This document shows positions 1-13,705 of a stretch of 64,000 nucleotides of DNA, piece after piece; the first letter of the stretch is position 1; the number at the start of each line of letters is the position of its first letter. The translations under genes were made by a program, and so were the position numbers. The stretch is from contig CM052356.1 in the NCBI GenBank assembly GCA_028551475.1, positions 17,883,884 through 17,947,883 of the forward strand, read 5' to 3'. The DNA is from Casuarina equisetifolia (lineage: Eukaryota > Streptophyta > Magnoliopsida > Fagales > Casuarinaceae). The notes beneath the pieces are model-generated. The model worked only from the letters and a program-made list of their open reading frames with translations, had not been told where the DNA came from and made no database searches.

Positions 1-842
1 CATTTCTAATCATCGCGAACCGGCACTTGTAGTAATTAAAACCAGCATAAATGATTGAGAAGGAATTGATTGTGGAACTTGCACATGTGATGGTATTTGA
101 TGCTTTTGTTAAGCAAAAGAATCAAATTCCTTGAGTGTCTGACTTACTATGGCCTTGAGTGTGTGACTTTGGCCTCTCTACTCCTTTTGTATTCCAAGTG
201 CATCTACATTGGTTGCAGCATGAAATGAATTCTCTATCATCGTCAGGCATGAGAGAGATTTCCTATGTATTGTGATGGAATGTCTGTGTGATTCTTTTTG
301 CTTCTTATTATTCTTTCTCTATCATCGTCAGTGGATGGCTTGTTTTCCACCGTAAAGATTGCATTTTTTATTATCAGGGATAATTGAAATTTGCATTGGC
401 TGAAATGATAAAAATCAAAAACAGCGGTGCTGGATGGTTTTTGTTCAAGACTACTTATTTAGCAAAAATGTGCCATGAAATTCTCTTCTTTCTCCCTTTC
501 TTTTTCAGTTTCTCTCTTGTGGTTGTAGTGTTATTGAAGTTGGCACCCGTTTTCTACTTTTGCTTTCATATTGCTGCTCACCTTTCTTGGTATAGGCCAG
601 TTGTTCTCATTTCCAGACCCAGTTGACTTTTGTGCTTTCAAAATCATACCAGAAAGTTTTCTGCATTAGGCTGTTATGGCTCTAATGAAATTGTAATTGG
701 TCATCCTGCTATCCTTTATTCTGCTTGTGAAAGTATCAGTCTGTTGAACATGGCTGGCAATGCAACAACTTCTACATCTGAATTTGCCAATCAAGGAAAG
801 AAGGAAGTCCATATTTAACTTAATCTATTTACCTCTGCACAG
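1..842. other. 5' flank or upstream exons of the PUS3-like gene, unresolved
   Basis: The first exon I can assign to the pseudouridine synthase starts at 843 after a CAG acceptor and enters in phase 1, so at least one coding exon must lie upstream. The stretch about 670-806 is open on + and ends with residues GNATTSTSEFANQGKKE, which looks more protein-like than its surroundings. It offers no donor in the phase needed to join 843. The rest is T-rich and intron-like. The N-terminal exon is therefore either partly here and misread by me, or left of the window. Confidence 0.35.
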
Positions 843-3800
843 GATATTACATAAGGACCATGAATCACCACTGCAAGCGATATGTTGCTCTAAAACTCAT
901 GTATTTTGGGCAAAGGTACATTGTGTAGCTATTATATTCTGTATTACAAGTTTTAGATATCTTTAATCTTGACAAACATTTGATTATGTATTAACACGTC
1001 ATGTAATTCATATTTGAAGTGAATAATGAAAATGTTACTAAAAATACTACTGAATTCTAGTTAATGCTCCACAAACTCTATTGAAATCCACGTCAGCTAT
1101 GGTTATACGTCTAGTGCTAGATAAAAGAGATGATTGCGTAGGGTGATCTTTCCTTCTTTGTTCCTGTTCTGGTTTTGTTTTTTGGTTTTGTTTTTGGTTT
1201 TGGGGAAATCATGGCAATCCGTTATGTATATTTGCTGTTGCAAATGTGCTGATAAGATTTAAGATTATATTTCTCAGACAACATTTCAATGGTTAGTTTA
1301 TTAGTATCTTAAACTTTCAGGTGTTATAAAGACAAAACTTTCGGGTGTTGTTAGATTTAACCTAGTCGTTTTCCTCTTTTGTGCATTCTCTTCATCTTCA
1401 TTGTATTTTTCTTTGTCAAGACTGTTTAATAAAACTTTTTGCTACAATACAGGTTCTACGGTTTTGCATCAGAGGCACAAATGGATCCTACTATTGAGGT
1501 ACAGTTCCTTTTTCATTTTTGGGCACAAACTAGTGTGGCACAATTTGACTTTATATTATATATGATGAGAAGAACCTTCTGTTTGATCTATCCGAAAGAA
1601 GGATTTTCTCTGTAATTAAGGGTCTTGTGGCCTGATAAATAGTATTAAGTGCTGATTTTGGATAAAAAATATTGATATATTGCTTTCCTCTCTGTCCCAA
1701 ATCTGCTTCTCAACATAAACTGTGCCGTCTTTGGTCTAAGTAGTGGTGGCAAAAGGGCCCATTTTCTCCTCAAAATGCTATGTCTTCAATATTTTTGAAC
1801 ACCAGTTATCTCATGATTGAGCAATGTCAAATAGCAGCTTTAAATGATCATCTACTGAGCATAACCAAAACTTTGGCTGGGTGACCTGCTGTACACCTCA
1901 GGTGATAAAAAGAGCAGAAGTATGGTTAAGTTTTGTTTTAGCTGTTGAAGCTTTGATGCTGATCTGTGTCTTTCTTCGCTGTGAGGTGTTTCTGCTTGTT
2001 CATATTCCTTAGCTTTCTTTCTGGCAGGATAGCCAGATAAAAGGAAAAAATTAGAACCAGCTGCAGTTCTTGTTCAGCCTTACACCTTAGAATCAGAAAT
2101 TTCAAGGAACATTGTAGCATTCATCCTAGAGTTGTTGCTGCAATAACATGACCGTGCCTGTTTCAAAACCCAGCAGCTTATTACTTGGTCATTTAAAAGA
2201 CTTGGATTTAATGCGTTTATATATTTATTACCATATTCCAAGAGGTCTCCACAAGTGTTCTCCTCTAGCTTTTAGAAGAGTAGAAACAGTGTAGTCTTAT
2301 CTTTCTGTAGATGTTGCTTTTCTATGTACTATTGTTGGGCATTATGCTACTCTTCCTGGAAGAAAAGAAGAGGAACCTTAAATTCTCTCTCATTTCCAGT
2401 GTCCAGTTCGTCATCCCCCCAAACACAACACCACCTGTGCCCCAGCACCACGATCCCAACCACTCCACCACATCCCCCCCCACCCCCCTCCCACAGGGGC
2501 CTGCGGTTTTTGGTCTACCAAACTGTCCTGCTCAAAATAGATGCATTTTGGAAATGAAAGTCAGGTGTAAGGAAGAACAGATACTAAAACTGTATTTTCT
2601 CACTACACAAAAGTCAAATGGGAATGACGCTGTTTGTCAATGTCTGCTCAAAGGAAAGGGTATACAATAGAAGTCCACTTCCCTACACTTTTAAATTGAA
2701 ATAAAAGAATTATCCATTGGATAGACTATTACATTCCTTTTATAGTGGTTGTCTGTGTCCTATTTGTCTTGGTTATCCTTTTCTTCTTTTTTCCCTGCTG
2801 GTGTACCTCATGAGAGAGTCTTTCACTGTTTTGTCTCTTTAAAGATGTATTTTCGAGGAAACAAGAAGATAACTACTTCATACCTGATATATAACTAGAT
2901 CGGTTAGTATCACAGATACACTTCTTTCTGACATGAACTATTCTGCAGTCTGAAATTTTTTATGCCTTTGAGAAAACAAGGCTATTAGCCGGTAACAAGA
3001 AGGAATCACAGTACTCAAGGTGTGGCAGAACAGATAAGGGGGTTTCCTCCGTTGGACAAGTAAGTAAACGGAAATTCTTTGCTGTTCATTTTGGTGATAT
3101 ATTCGGGGACTGCTCAAGTTACTACTGGCATTCTAGTATTTTTGCTGAATCATTTTCATAAAAATGTCTATAAAGCTAGATAATCTTGTATTTCTCCTTA
3201 TCTACACCTTTTCCATGGTGGCTGTAAAGAAGCATTTAGGGATTTGTTGATGATCCATGATTATGAAATTGACCAAGCCTTTGAAACTGTTACCTTCTTC
3301 CCTCTGGTTCCATCGATTCCCCGCTTTTGGTCTAAGTAATCTGGAATTCCTTCCCAATTCTGTTTACGGACTAATGGGGAAACTAGGAGGGAAGAGATAA
3401 AGCAAGTGCTAGCTTTTATCTCTACATATCGAGGGGGGCAAGAGAGGAGGGGAGGGGGAGAGGTTGTTGTAGAAAGGCTCTCAGTCTTCTTTCCTGTACT
3501 CCAAGATGTGTCCTTTCTTGGCTTACGGGGAACAAAGAAAACTTATGGTTTGGCATAAAATTTTATTGAGAGAGGGAAAAGGTTGTTGATTGTTTAAAAA
3601 TCTGTGCTGATGTCATCTTTTGTCTCTCTAAATTCTTGCACCTTTTTGAGTTCATATTTGCTTTCGGACTCAAAATCTTATGCTTCCCGCTTGTACAAAT
3701 GAGATAGGAAGGGATGTGTCATAATGACATCTATTGTCAGGTGTTCTAATGAGCTTGATTTTCTTTGTAAAACTTACTTTCCTAGTTTGAGTTTTCAAGG

Positions 3801-6800
3801 AATGAAATTTGATTGTACTAATTTCAATTCCTGCAAAACTATATAGTGGGAAAGACAACATTGTTATAAAATCGCATCCTCAATCTTGTGAGATGGCATG
3901 CTCGATCTTTGAGTTGGTGATGTCCTAATAATATCCTATAATTTTATATGCAATCTTGTGACACGGCTGATTGAGAAGATGGCACCTGCTTGATTCAGGT
4001 GATTGCTCTCTTTTTACGATCAAAACTCAAGGGAACTGGTGCAAACAGCGAAAATTCTGGACAAATTGTTATAGACGATGAACTTGGTGAGCTAGATTAT
4101 CCTTTTTATCTAGCTCTATGTAGAATGTTGGGCTTTTTTGTTGGTTATGGTTTACATGTTTACATGAAGCTTATATGAAGCTTCAGAAACTTATCATTTT
4201 GTGTCTGTTGGTGAAATTTGGCATTTCTGTTGCTTGTTTTAAGGAACATGGCATTATCATGTTTTTGACCTTCATTTGGTAGAGGTTTGGATATGTTTAT
4301 CTTTAGGGTTTCCTAAGCCACCAAAAAAAAAAGGGAGGGGGAGTGGGATGGAAAGAGAGGATGGTAATAACCAATGAGTTTTGAACCAATACATGTTTGC
4401 ATGGTCTTGTATAATACTTCTAATAATAATTGTCCTTTTTTTTTTTCCTCTTGAAACATTTACGCTCTACAAATTAGGACTTTGACTGTTACCCTTATTA
4501 GCCTAGAATTATATGAATATTGAATTGTGAAAAGATACTAGACATATGCAGGGAAAAATCATACAAGTCAACAACGCAAATTAAAAAGAAGATATGTACT
4601 TAGGAACGATGTGAAAGTTTTCTTTGCAGTAAAGTCCTTATGGTGTAGTTGGTGTTAATAACAACTGAATGGGTTATGATGGTACATATATTATTCCTCG
4701 GAACTAATATATTTTTTCCCAATTGCTTGTTTTACCCTACGTTGATAGCATTGTATTATTCTCCGGGATTATGACTTATGTAGGATCAGAGACATTGTTC
4801 ATTTATCTAGTTGGATAAGGATAAAATCAAGCAAGAAATTTGGGCTGAACTAAGTATTTTATTTTTCTGGTGTGCTTGGTTAGAAGTCTAATTTTTTTTT
4901 TTTTTTAACTTAGGTTAAACTTAAACTTATAAACTCAAGAAAATAAAAAATAACATATTGTATGGTTTTTTTTTTAATTGTACAATGGATTTTGTTAAAC
5001 ATCTTATTTTCTTTGGGAAAGAAATAAGAAAAAGAGCTAGATAGAGGAATGCTGCGTACTGCTTGACATTGAAAGCATGGGTTTTCACTAATTTAATATT
5101 TACTTCCTAGATCATATGTATCTTTTATTGTTTCAACATTAAAAATATATCAAATATCATCTTGATTATAATATGCCCTTTTTCTCTTTTTTTTTTCAAA
5201 TGTTTCTTTTACAGAAGGAGAAATTGATTATGTAAGGGTGCTGAATCGAGTCCTTCCCAATGATATTCGGGTTCTAGGCTGGTGTCCAGTGCCAGTTGAT
5301 TTCAGTGCTAGGTTTGTCTGACTTTCTAGAGAATTTCCTCACTTTATTATGTTGTAGTTGTGAAATAAATTTCCGAGTCTACAAAAGGTGTTGATTCTGT
5401 TTTAGTATGTTCCCTTTTAAAATTTAACTGTAGCAAGTACTGCTAAGATCAAGGCACTGTACTGGAGGTCACGCTAGCTGTTTAGAATTTATCGTGCAAT
5501 TTCCAGACAATTTGAGGATTAGCTTAGTCAATGGTAAATTTTTGGCATGTCTTTTTTGGTCATAGATTCTCCTTGTATAGTTCCTGTGCTCTAATTGGAC
5601 ATGCAATGCTGATGTGCTTTGGAGAGGCTATCAAGTGAGTACAAGATCCAAAAGGGCGAGGCATCCCCAAATTGTAACTGACAATAAGGCAAACAAGTTA
5701 AGACCTCAGAATCTTTGGGGTCAACAAGATGCTATGCTCTGCTTCATTGATAATGCTCCGTCTCTGAGGGTATACTGGGCCCCACCAGCATTGTGAATTC
5801 TAAATTTAGGTTCATATAACCGGAAGTAGTAGACCCTTGGGTACTGTCAATTAAGAGCTAGCAGCTTGATGAGAATTTATGTTTTGGCAATCTTGTGAAA
5901 GCCTTCAATTCATGGGCTATGAAAATAGGGTTGTGAAACCTTTCTGGTGCCACAAATCTAATTTAGCCTTCTTTTGCGTTTGAGTAGTCTACTTTTGTTT
6001 TTTGCAGGTTTAGCTGTTTGAGCAGGGAGTACAAATATTTTTTTTGGAGGGAAAACCTGAATCTCTTGGTAAGTAGGTATATGCTGCTTAGGTTTGTAAA
6101 ATGTTGAGAACCCATATTGATTCTGTTTATATAACTGAGCTACTTTCCTCTTTTTGATTCATCTTTGACCAGGATATGGAGAGTGCTTGTAGGAAATTCA
6201 TTGGGGAACATGACTTTAGAAACTTTTGCAAAATGGATGCAGAAAATGTGCACAACTACAGGCGGCATATCACATCATTTGAAATTTTTCCTTCTGATGT
6301 AAGGTTGAGATTGGTATACAAGTCTTTTCTCTCCCTTTTCTTGTTTAACAAGATTAGTTATGTCACCTTTTCTTATCCTGATAATGAAGTCAAGTTCTAT
6401 TATGATGGAATTACAATCAATCTGGTAAGAGGACTGATAATTATTAGCAAATTGGGACTAGGGGTGATGTATGTCAATTTTTGTGTTATTCCGTTTTTAT
6501 CTGTCTCTGATACTAATGGACTGTGGTTATGATTTTAAAGAAAACCAAGTTCATGAAATTCCTGGCACGGGAGAAGTTTGTTTGTCCTTCAAATTTCACT
6601 GTAGAGTTACTTTGGACTGCACCAAAAGTACTTTTTTGTTTTAAAGATGTAACGTAGGCTTCTGTCAAAGTTAGGGGAGCCTATTTAAAATTACCATTTC
6701 AGATTTGTGGTAGGCATAATATTCATATGCATCTATATACTGTGTGTACACATGCAGATGTGGGACATGTATATGTTTGAATTGTTATGACTTGTATTCT

Positions 6801-9114
6801 AGGACATTTTGATGCAATTCCTACTGATTTCTGCTAATTCTCATGAAATTGCTAATTTGTTTTGTAACTTCTTTTTATCCCGTTATTTGGTCGTCTAATC
6901 AGATGAAATTCACAAGACATAGATATCTGTCTACTTTTTTTTTTTTTTCAGTGTCTGGGTATTGCTTGTAAAATCTGTGATTCCCAACAGGTACGATGGC
7001 AATCAACTCTGGGTATTTAGAATTAGAGGTAGTGCCTTTCTGTGGCACCAGGTCCGTTGCATGGTCGCTGTATTGTTAATGATCGGCCAAGGTCTTGAAT
7101 CTCCTGATGTATGTCTTTTATTCCCCTTTGATTTTATTTGTTTCTTGAATTTGTTAAGTAGCTCTTTTAAGCTATGGAAAAAAGAAATCAGCATATTATT
7201 TATTAGTTTCTTTCTTTCTTATGTCCATGTCTTTAACCATCACCTAAAAAACTTTCTGTGAGCTGCACCACTTCTCACTGTAAAATTACACTTGGGAATT
7301 ACTTCCTCGTTATGCTCGACCCAACTCAATTAAGTTTAAAGATTCTGTTTTATCTATTTCACTTACTTACATAGTACGGAAATGCATTCATTTCTTTTGC
7401 ATTAACTCAATAATTTCCAAATGATTGGGTTTGGCTACTCTAAGTCTTTTCTAAAGTCATTTCATTTCTTCTTGTGACATGTCTCGAGCTACCATTCTAA
7501 GAAAATTGCTCTTTTTATGTGTTTTGCTTTTGTTACTTCGGTTCCTTTCCTTTTCTAACATTGACATGTAGTTACTCTTTAATAGCCCCATTTGAGAGTT
7601 ACCATTCATATTCAAACCATCTAAAATAACCAAGCCTCGTGTCATCTTAAAATGATTCATTCCCATGGTTACTGCTACTTATCCATGTTAAGTCTGGTTC
7701 TTGCTTATGAGCCCATCTACAGAACTCTTCAAATTAAGTGTCAAGCAACGAAGTCGCTTGGATTTTCACCTATTGGAAGTTGTTCCGGCATCCATCTTTT
7801 TTGTTTTACAATCAGAAAGAAGCTCAGTCTATTAGTTTGTAGGTGATAGACAAATTACTGGGTACTGATGGAACGCCAAGGAAACCTCAGTACACCATGG
7901 CTCCAGAGCTTCCTTTGCTTCTTCATTCCTGTGAATTTGAAGGTCTCAAGTTTATTTGCTCAGCAGGTACTTGTAGCATAAAAAGCATACATGTCGACTG
8001 CGTGCACAGACTTGATTCCTCTTTGAACACTCATAATTCAGCAGATATTGACTAGTCATGCACTTTTGTCAAATCTCTTTTTATGATTTATCATATGCTT
8101 CGTTGTTTTTTTTTTATTATTTTTATTACTTCATAATGTTCAAATTGCTTAAATATCTAGATGCTGGAGAAGCTCTGCGTGTGCACTTGATGAATCAATG
8201 CCGCAATTACCAGCTCCAAGCTGCAATATTTCATGAAGCTCTGCTAAGCTGTTTGCCCATATCAGGTGGAACTGCAAGCAAAGACTACTTTGTTTCACCA
8301 CATTGCTACAATCCAATTTTACCTTCTAGATGATGTTTATGTAGCTCAATATTGCTGCGTCTGCCTTTCTGCTTTCAGATCAGATCTCATTAAACAACGG
8401 GACAGCCAAGAAGAAAGCTCCCCATGTAGCTCTTATGTCACGGCCAACTGAGCGTAAGTTATACTGTGCTTTAATCAATTTACACAATATGTTTCATTAA
8501 CATTCATCTTGATCTGTTTGAATGATCAATATCTTGCTTGCTATCAAAGATGCCACTTTCTTTTTAAGCGTTTGGATATGGAGGAGTAGTTTTTTAGGAG
8601 GAAAAAGAAACGAGCTTTCGTTTTATTTTGCAATCTCTGGCCTACTTCTTCATAATAGGATTTGTTAATAGATCTTGGTTGAAACTTGCATTCAGATGGA
8701 GTTCTACTTCTTGCGAGCAAGAACAATCTCATACCATCTGCTTTTCTTCATTTCTGTCGAAAAACTTCCTGCATTTAAGATTCTTTTTGTTAACTTAATG
8801 GACGCCATGCAGTTTGTTAAGTAGAACGTTGAATGCGTATTCTTCTTGGCAACTGAGCCAGTTGCAGTTACTCATCTATCATGAATTGGATATAGTTTTA
8901 AATTCCAGTATGCTGATATTCAACAAGCACATAAAAGAATGAATATATTACTTCAATAATTTCTTTAACATTACTCTTCTGTAGTATTTTTATTGCCACA
9001 TAAGAAGATTTCTTCCTTAATGTTTAGCATTTCCTGTTCCTGGTTGCAGCATCATACGAAGAGCGACGTATGAAATTGAACTCCAAAACGCATGGTTTAT
9101 CACAATACTCTTGA
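843..9114 (+). CDS. PUS3: tRNA pseudouridine(38/39) synthase, PUS3/DEG1 type (5' partial)
   Basis: Family role: isomerises uridine to pseudouridine at positions 38/39 of the tRNA anticodon arm (TruA family). Supported exons: 843-915, 1453-1498, 2949-3059, 3999-4086, 5215-5311, 6008-6068, 6173-6303, 6991-7108, 7843-7966, 8161-8265, 8379-8453, 9050-9114 (TGA). All junctions keep one frame. Exon 1453 gives FYGFASEAQMDPTIE. Exon 2949 holds CGRTDKGVSS with the catalytic Asp codon at 3033-3035. Exon 5215 carries the DYVRVLNRVLPNDIRVLGW region, 6008 the REYKYFFWRE strand, 6173 GEHDFRNFCKMD, and 6991 the RGSAFLWHQVRCMV motif that closes the active site. The C-terminal tail ends EPSYEERR..SQYS, as I recall for plant DEG1-like proteins. 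The donor at 6303 (AAG before GTTGAG) was chosen because it alone keeps frame into 6991. The N-terminus is not resolved. Introns make up most of the locus, with the longest about 1.4 kb. Confidence 0.9.
2400..2500. repeat. C-rich low-complexity tract in PUS3 intron
   Basis: About 100 bases of C-rich sequence (runs of CCCCCC, CCACC and CCACCACATCC) sit in an otherwise AT-rich intron between the exons ending at 1498 and starting at 2949. It is open in two frames by composition only (Pro/Thr/His-rich) and shows no gene-like feature. Confidence 0.6.
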
Positions 9115-10434
9115 AGAGGTTCTAACCTTTTCTGCTTTTTGTGGTATCCAAAGCAGCAACGTTTTGTTGCAAAATAATGTTATTTTCCTAATTTTATGCA
9201 ATTTTCATGAAATGAGTTGTAGATGTTGGCAGCTGCTGTTTCTCAATTGGTGAAATGTATTATCAAAAAATGTACTTCTTTAGACAGATTTCTTACTTTG
9301 ATCATCATAACATTCCAAGCAAATGATGTACTACACAAATTTTTGAACTCTCATATTTCTATGCCTTTCATGCAAAACTATTAGTTTTCCCGTGTTCTTT
9401 ATGCCAACTCCACATCTAATGACAGGCAAGTAACTTTCGACCAGTCGTTTCACATGAGAGAATGATTAAAGCCATAACCAATTATTTTACCTGCTCCTGG
9501 GGCCTATGGAGCCAAATTTTCAACCCGGACAAAGGCTAATTGCCAAGCGTACTAGCCCGGGTTGTCGCCCCAGCTTCATCTCGACACTTCACTGCCGGTC
9601 ATGGCTTTGAAAAAGGAGAATAAGATAAATATCCTCCCCTTGCTTTACGCCTCACTGGCCGTAGGGGTCATTTGAAGGCAATGGGCATGTGAAAAGCTGC
9701 ATTACAAGATCTCCACCCAACTCCGAATTGCGTGCGAGGCAAATCATGAGCGTCAGCTGCCTCAACAGGCACCAGGTCCCATGTAAGCAGTTTGATTAAC
9801 ACAACCTAATCATTTTAAAAAGCAAGTACAATCTTTTTCTTTATCCTTTTAGTCATAATTGTTGAAAAGGATTTCGATTACTAGAGGATATTAGATTAAA
9901 GATGTCAATTATTAAATATTATTAATTTTTTCCTCTAAAATTAATGATTAAAAAAATACATTTAAACATATAAGAGATGATATTAAATTAAGAGATTAAT
10001 AAATATTAGATAATTATTTTGAATACATCATCTTATCTTGAATATGGACTTATTTTGAACACATAATCGTAAGCTGTCGCCTTTAAAGTTGAATTTTAAT
10101 ATCATATCATATATAACAAAAAAAAAATTACTTTACCTCGAAACAAATTTATTTTGTGTTAAAACGCTTGAGGGAACGTGACGTCGAAGCACAGCTATAT
10201 TTTAATAATGTAGTTTTGAGGAAGTGTGCCCCCACGAAAAGAAGAAGCAAGATAGGAACGGGGGGTTCCCGCGAGGGAAACTCGGATCAAATTAGCCGCT
10301 TCTTTCTATCTTCTCTCTAGCATTCAAGGAAAAGAAAAGCAAAATCTCCCTTGCCTGTCTTTGATATCTTCGATTTCATGTTCTTGTAGTAGAAACTGGG
10401 AAAGAGATCCGAAAGGCGAAACATAGAGACGGAA
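9115..10434. other. Intergenic: PUS3 3' flank and CPB promoter side
   Basis: About 9115-9470 is T-rich likely 3' UTR. About 9480-9790 is a clearly GC-richer block without an ORF or recognisable RNA. About 9800-10150 is very AT-rich. The part after 10200 is the probable promoter and 5' UTR of the capping protein gene. No tRNA or known repeat was recognised. Confidence 0.5.
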
Positions 10435-13400
10435 ATGGAGGCAGCGATGGGATTGATGAGAAGAATGCCTCCGAAGCACACGGACGCGGCGCTTTCAGCA
10501 CTCCTCAGCCTCCTGCCTCACCACTCCTCCGATCTCCTGGCTCAAATCGATCAGCCTCTTCAGGTTCTCACTTTCTCTATCCCTTGGACGATTTTCAGTC
10601 TTTTTTGGGGGGGATTGGCTTGTGAATTGTGTTTGAATTTTGGTTGATTGAATAGTTTCGTGGAGTTCCGTGTTTGTGAATTTTAAGTAGGTTTGTTTGG
10701 AGGGAAAAGCTGTTTTTGTTGGGGATTTGTGTAGTTTGTTCGTCTTTATTATTCCTTATTTGGTTTTGAGTTTACAGAGAGTGGAGCGGAGGAGAAAACT
10801 GGATTTCGTTTATCCATATATGGCATTGGATGCTGTTTTTTTATACCAAATTTTGATTTTGGTGACAAGTAGTCGCACCACTACGATGCATCTGGATTTT
10901 CTTGTCACGAAGAAATGATTTAGCATAGCCAAACAATTTTGTGAGGTGCAGCAAATTTTAGTCTTTTTCATATGCCAAAATGGAATGAGGGTTACTGAAG
11001 GATGCCATTATGCTTAGCCAAACAATACTTGCGATTTGTTCTTCATTTAATTGGAATTTCTCTTCCTTTTTTCTTTTCATTATCCTTCTTATATTGTGGG
11101 ATGTGGTTTACCACGCTAACTTGCTACCAAATATTCTATGTTGGAGTGAGTTTTGTATGGATGAATGATGCATTAGCCTTCTCAATTATGAGAATGCCTT
11201 TCAACGTTGTTGCTTTATTTGAAAATAACTTTTGGACTAACTATGCAGGTTTTACGCGACGTGGACTCAGAGAAGGAGTTTATTTTGTGTGAATACAACA
11301 GAGATGCTGACTCTTATAGGTACGTGTTCAACAATCTGGGCTTTTTGAGAATTTTGATTTAGGATGTAGAGTGGTCCATGAGTGCTTGAATCACACTGAG
11401 GAAGTGAATCTGCATGCACACTGTTTGATGTTTATACTTAAGCTGTTTTTATTTGTGGATCTTATATTTGATCCACAGATCGTCGCAGCCCCAGTGCCAT
11501 GTGCAAAATTCTGTTGAAGGTAATTTTGGTTTTGTAACAGGAGAAGCACTTGTCTTCTAGTAACAAATGATTTTGTGACTACAATACCTTTTTTCTACAC
11601 ATCATTACCCTTTTGGTTCTTATGGGCTTAATTGGCGTTGGAGATCTATCTTTTTTGCTGTTTATAAATAATTGCTAACCCATATATGTTTATGTAAGAA
11701 GAACCTTTGGAAACATATAAGGAGTGCCGGGGTGTCCTTGTGCTGTAGTAGCTTAGCATGTCATACATCAAGTTAATCGTTTTCTGGTTTTGATTTTCTT
11801 GTTTTCAGGGTCCATTTCACAGACATTGTCTTCATTTGGTTAAATGGCTACCTGGCTTTTGCCCCTAATTACCTTTCATCTACAAGAAACACATTGCATG
11901 TAGTATGTACTTAAGAAAAGAAAATAAAAATAAAAATAAGATACAAATTTTATGTAAACACGTATTTATATTGTCCTGTGTTATGATGTTTCCTTGTAGA
12001 TCACCATGGTCAAATAAATACTATCCACCATTGGAGGATGGGGCGCTTCCATCAGCAGAATTGAGGAAACTTGAAGTTGAAGCAAATGACATCTTTGCAA
12101 TTTATCGTGACCAGTGAGGTTCTTTACTTACCTCATCTTTGGAAGAAACACATTGCATCTGTCTGATATTCGTGTTTAAAAACCTTCTTCTCGGTGTCCC
12201 TTTCCCCACAGTATTATGGTTTCTGAAACAAAACTAAATTCAATTTTCTGTCTTTTTTTTCTTTCAATCAGCTATTTTTGTCCTAAAAATTGTTGCAGTT
12301 CATTTAACCAACAATTTGATAGGTACTATGAAGGTGGTATTTCATCAGTTTATATGTGGGAAGACGATAATGAAGGTTTTGTAGCATGTTTTCTCATAAA
12401 GAAAGGTAATTATTTTCCTGAATTGGCAGTCAGCAGAGTTTTGAATGTTTTACTGATTTGCTTCTACTTCTGAGGATGAAGATGGCTCAAAGACAGCAGA
12501 TGGTCGAAGGGGTTACCTGCAGGAGGGAGCATGGGATGCAATACATGTCATTGAGGTGAAGATAATTTTTCATGTCCTGTGTATATATTGGGGATGTCAT
12601 TGTAATTACCCTCCCCCACTTTTCACAATCCTTCGGTTCTCTTTACATTTTCTTGTCATTCCTTATGTAATTCATGCTGTAACTCATTTATCAAGGTGGG
12701 GCCAGAGGAGGAAGGAAATGCCCATTACCGTTTAACCAGCACTGTCATGCTTTCTTTGACCACGGATAATGAGTCATCAGGCACGTTTAGCTTGTCTGGA
12801 TCAATTAGACGGCAGGTACTTAAGCTTGATCCTTTCTATTCTTAGCAACTAAACTTAGCCCCAGACTCCCAATATTGACACATCCTTGAGTATGTCTGCA
12901 AAAGCCAAAATGTAAGAGTGATGCACCTTTGTGCCTATTGAGTGAGTGTAATGGCAATATTGGAAGACGAAATTTATCTGGACAAAAATTGATCCATTTG
13001 CTGTAATCGGTTGGAAGTTTTTTCAGATTAGAGATCAGCATCATCTGCCATCCCTTAGCTGTTCCTATCTTTTGTTAGTTGGTAATGGGGTTCATAGAGT
13101 AGTCTCCTTGCATGGTCCTTTATTCTCTAATTGTTTCTTGGTTAATACCAACAAAAGGGAAAAAGCTTAAAATATCTGAAGATGCTCGATGAAGGGAAAT
13201 TTTTTTTTTTTTTTTCCTTTCCTCTCCTTATCCTGTATTCTCCAAGAAGCGTGAGGAGCCTCAGCGTTATCAAGTTATTTGTCTTGAAATATTTTTATTA
13301 TCTGCTGATAATCTTTTTCTGTTTTTCTTCCTTTGCTAGATGGATATGAATCTCTCAGTTGCAGAGGGACATCTTTGTAACATGGGAAAGATGATAGAAG

Positions 13401-13705
13401 AAATGGAGAGTAAGCTGAGGAATTCACTGGATCAGGTATATCGTGGTCCATTAATATTTCTGAGTTTTCCTCTGAATATCTTTGTACAAGTCGATAGAAA
13501 TACGTTCAGTTGTGCACAGAATATCTTTCTGAGTTATGAGCCTTATGGCCTCTGAGTCATCTTATATCCCCGTTGAAGATAAGATAATTTATGGGTTCAT
13601 CGAGTTCGTATCTTCATGCTGCAGGTATACTTTGGGAAGACAAAAGAGATGGTTTGCACCTTACGACCACCCGCTGAAGTTGTGATGAGACTGCCTGATT
13701 GTTGA
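10435..13705 (+). CDS. CPB: F-actin-capping protein subunit beta
   Basis: Forms with the alpha subunit the heterodimer that binds actin filament barbed ends in the cytoplasm and stops subunit exchange there. Exons: 10435-10563, 11249-11319, 12000-12113, 12323-12405, 12482-12555, 12696-12815, 13340-13435, 13625-13705; 255 residues, the usual plant size (about 256). Exon 1 reads [20 protein letters not shown]. Exon 2 gives CEYNRD at residues 57-62, a variant of the family signature CDYNRD. Exon 3 starts with [10 protein letters not shown]. Exon 4 ends CFLIKK, exon 5 gives [15 protein letters not shown], and exon 6 [10 protein letters not shown] with SGSIRRQ. The C-terminal part (exons 7-8) is the tentacle region that touches actin. 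The acceptor at 12482 was picked because the nearer AG at 12474 leads to a stop; it yields [16 protein letters not shown]. The gene is head-to-tail with PUS3, 1.3 kb away. Confidence 0.95.

Noticed and set aside
384-626. 80-codon open stretch near the left edge
   Set aside because: Phe/Leu/Val-rich, T-rich composition typical of intron or UTR; no motif and no link to the PUS3 exons.
2311-2670. 119-codon open stretch in a PUS3 intron
   Set aside because: Openness comes from a C-rich low-complexity tract; it lies between two well-supported exons and has no domain.
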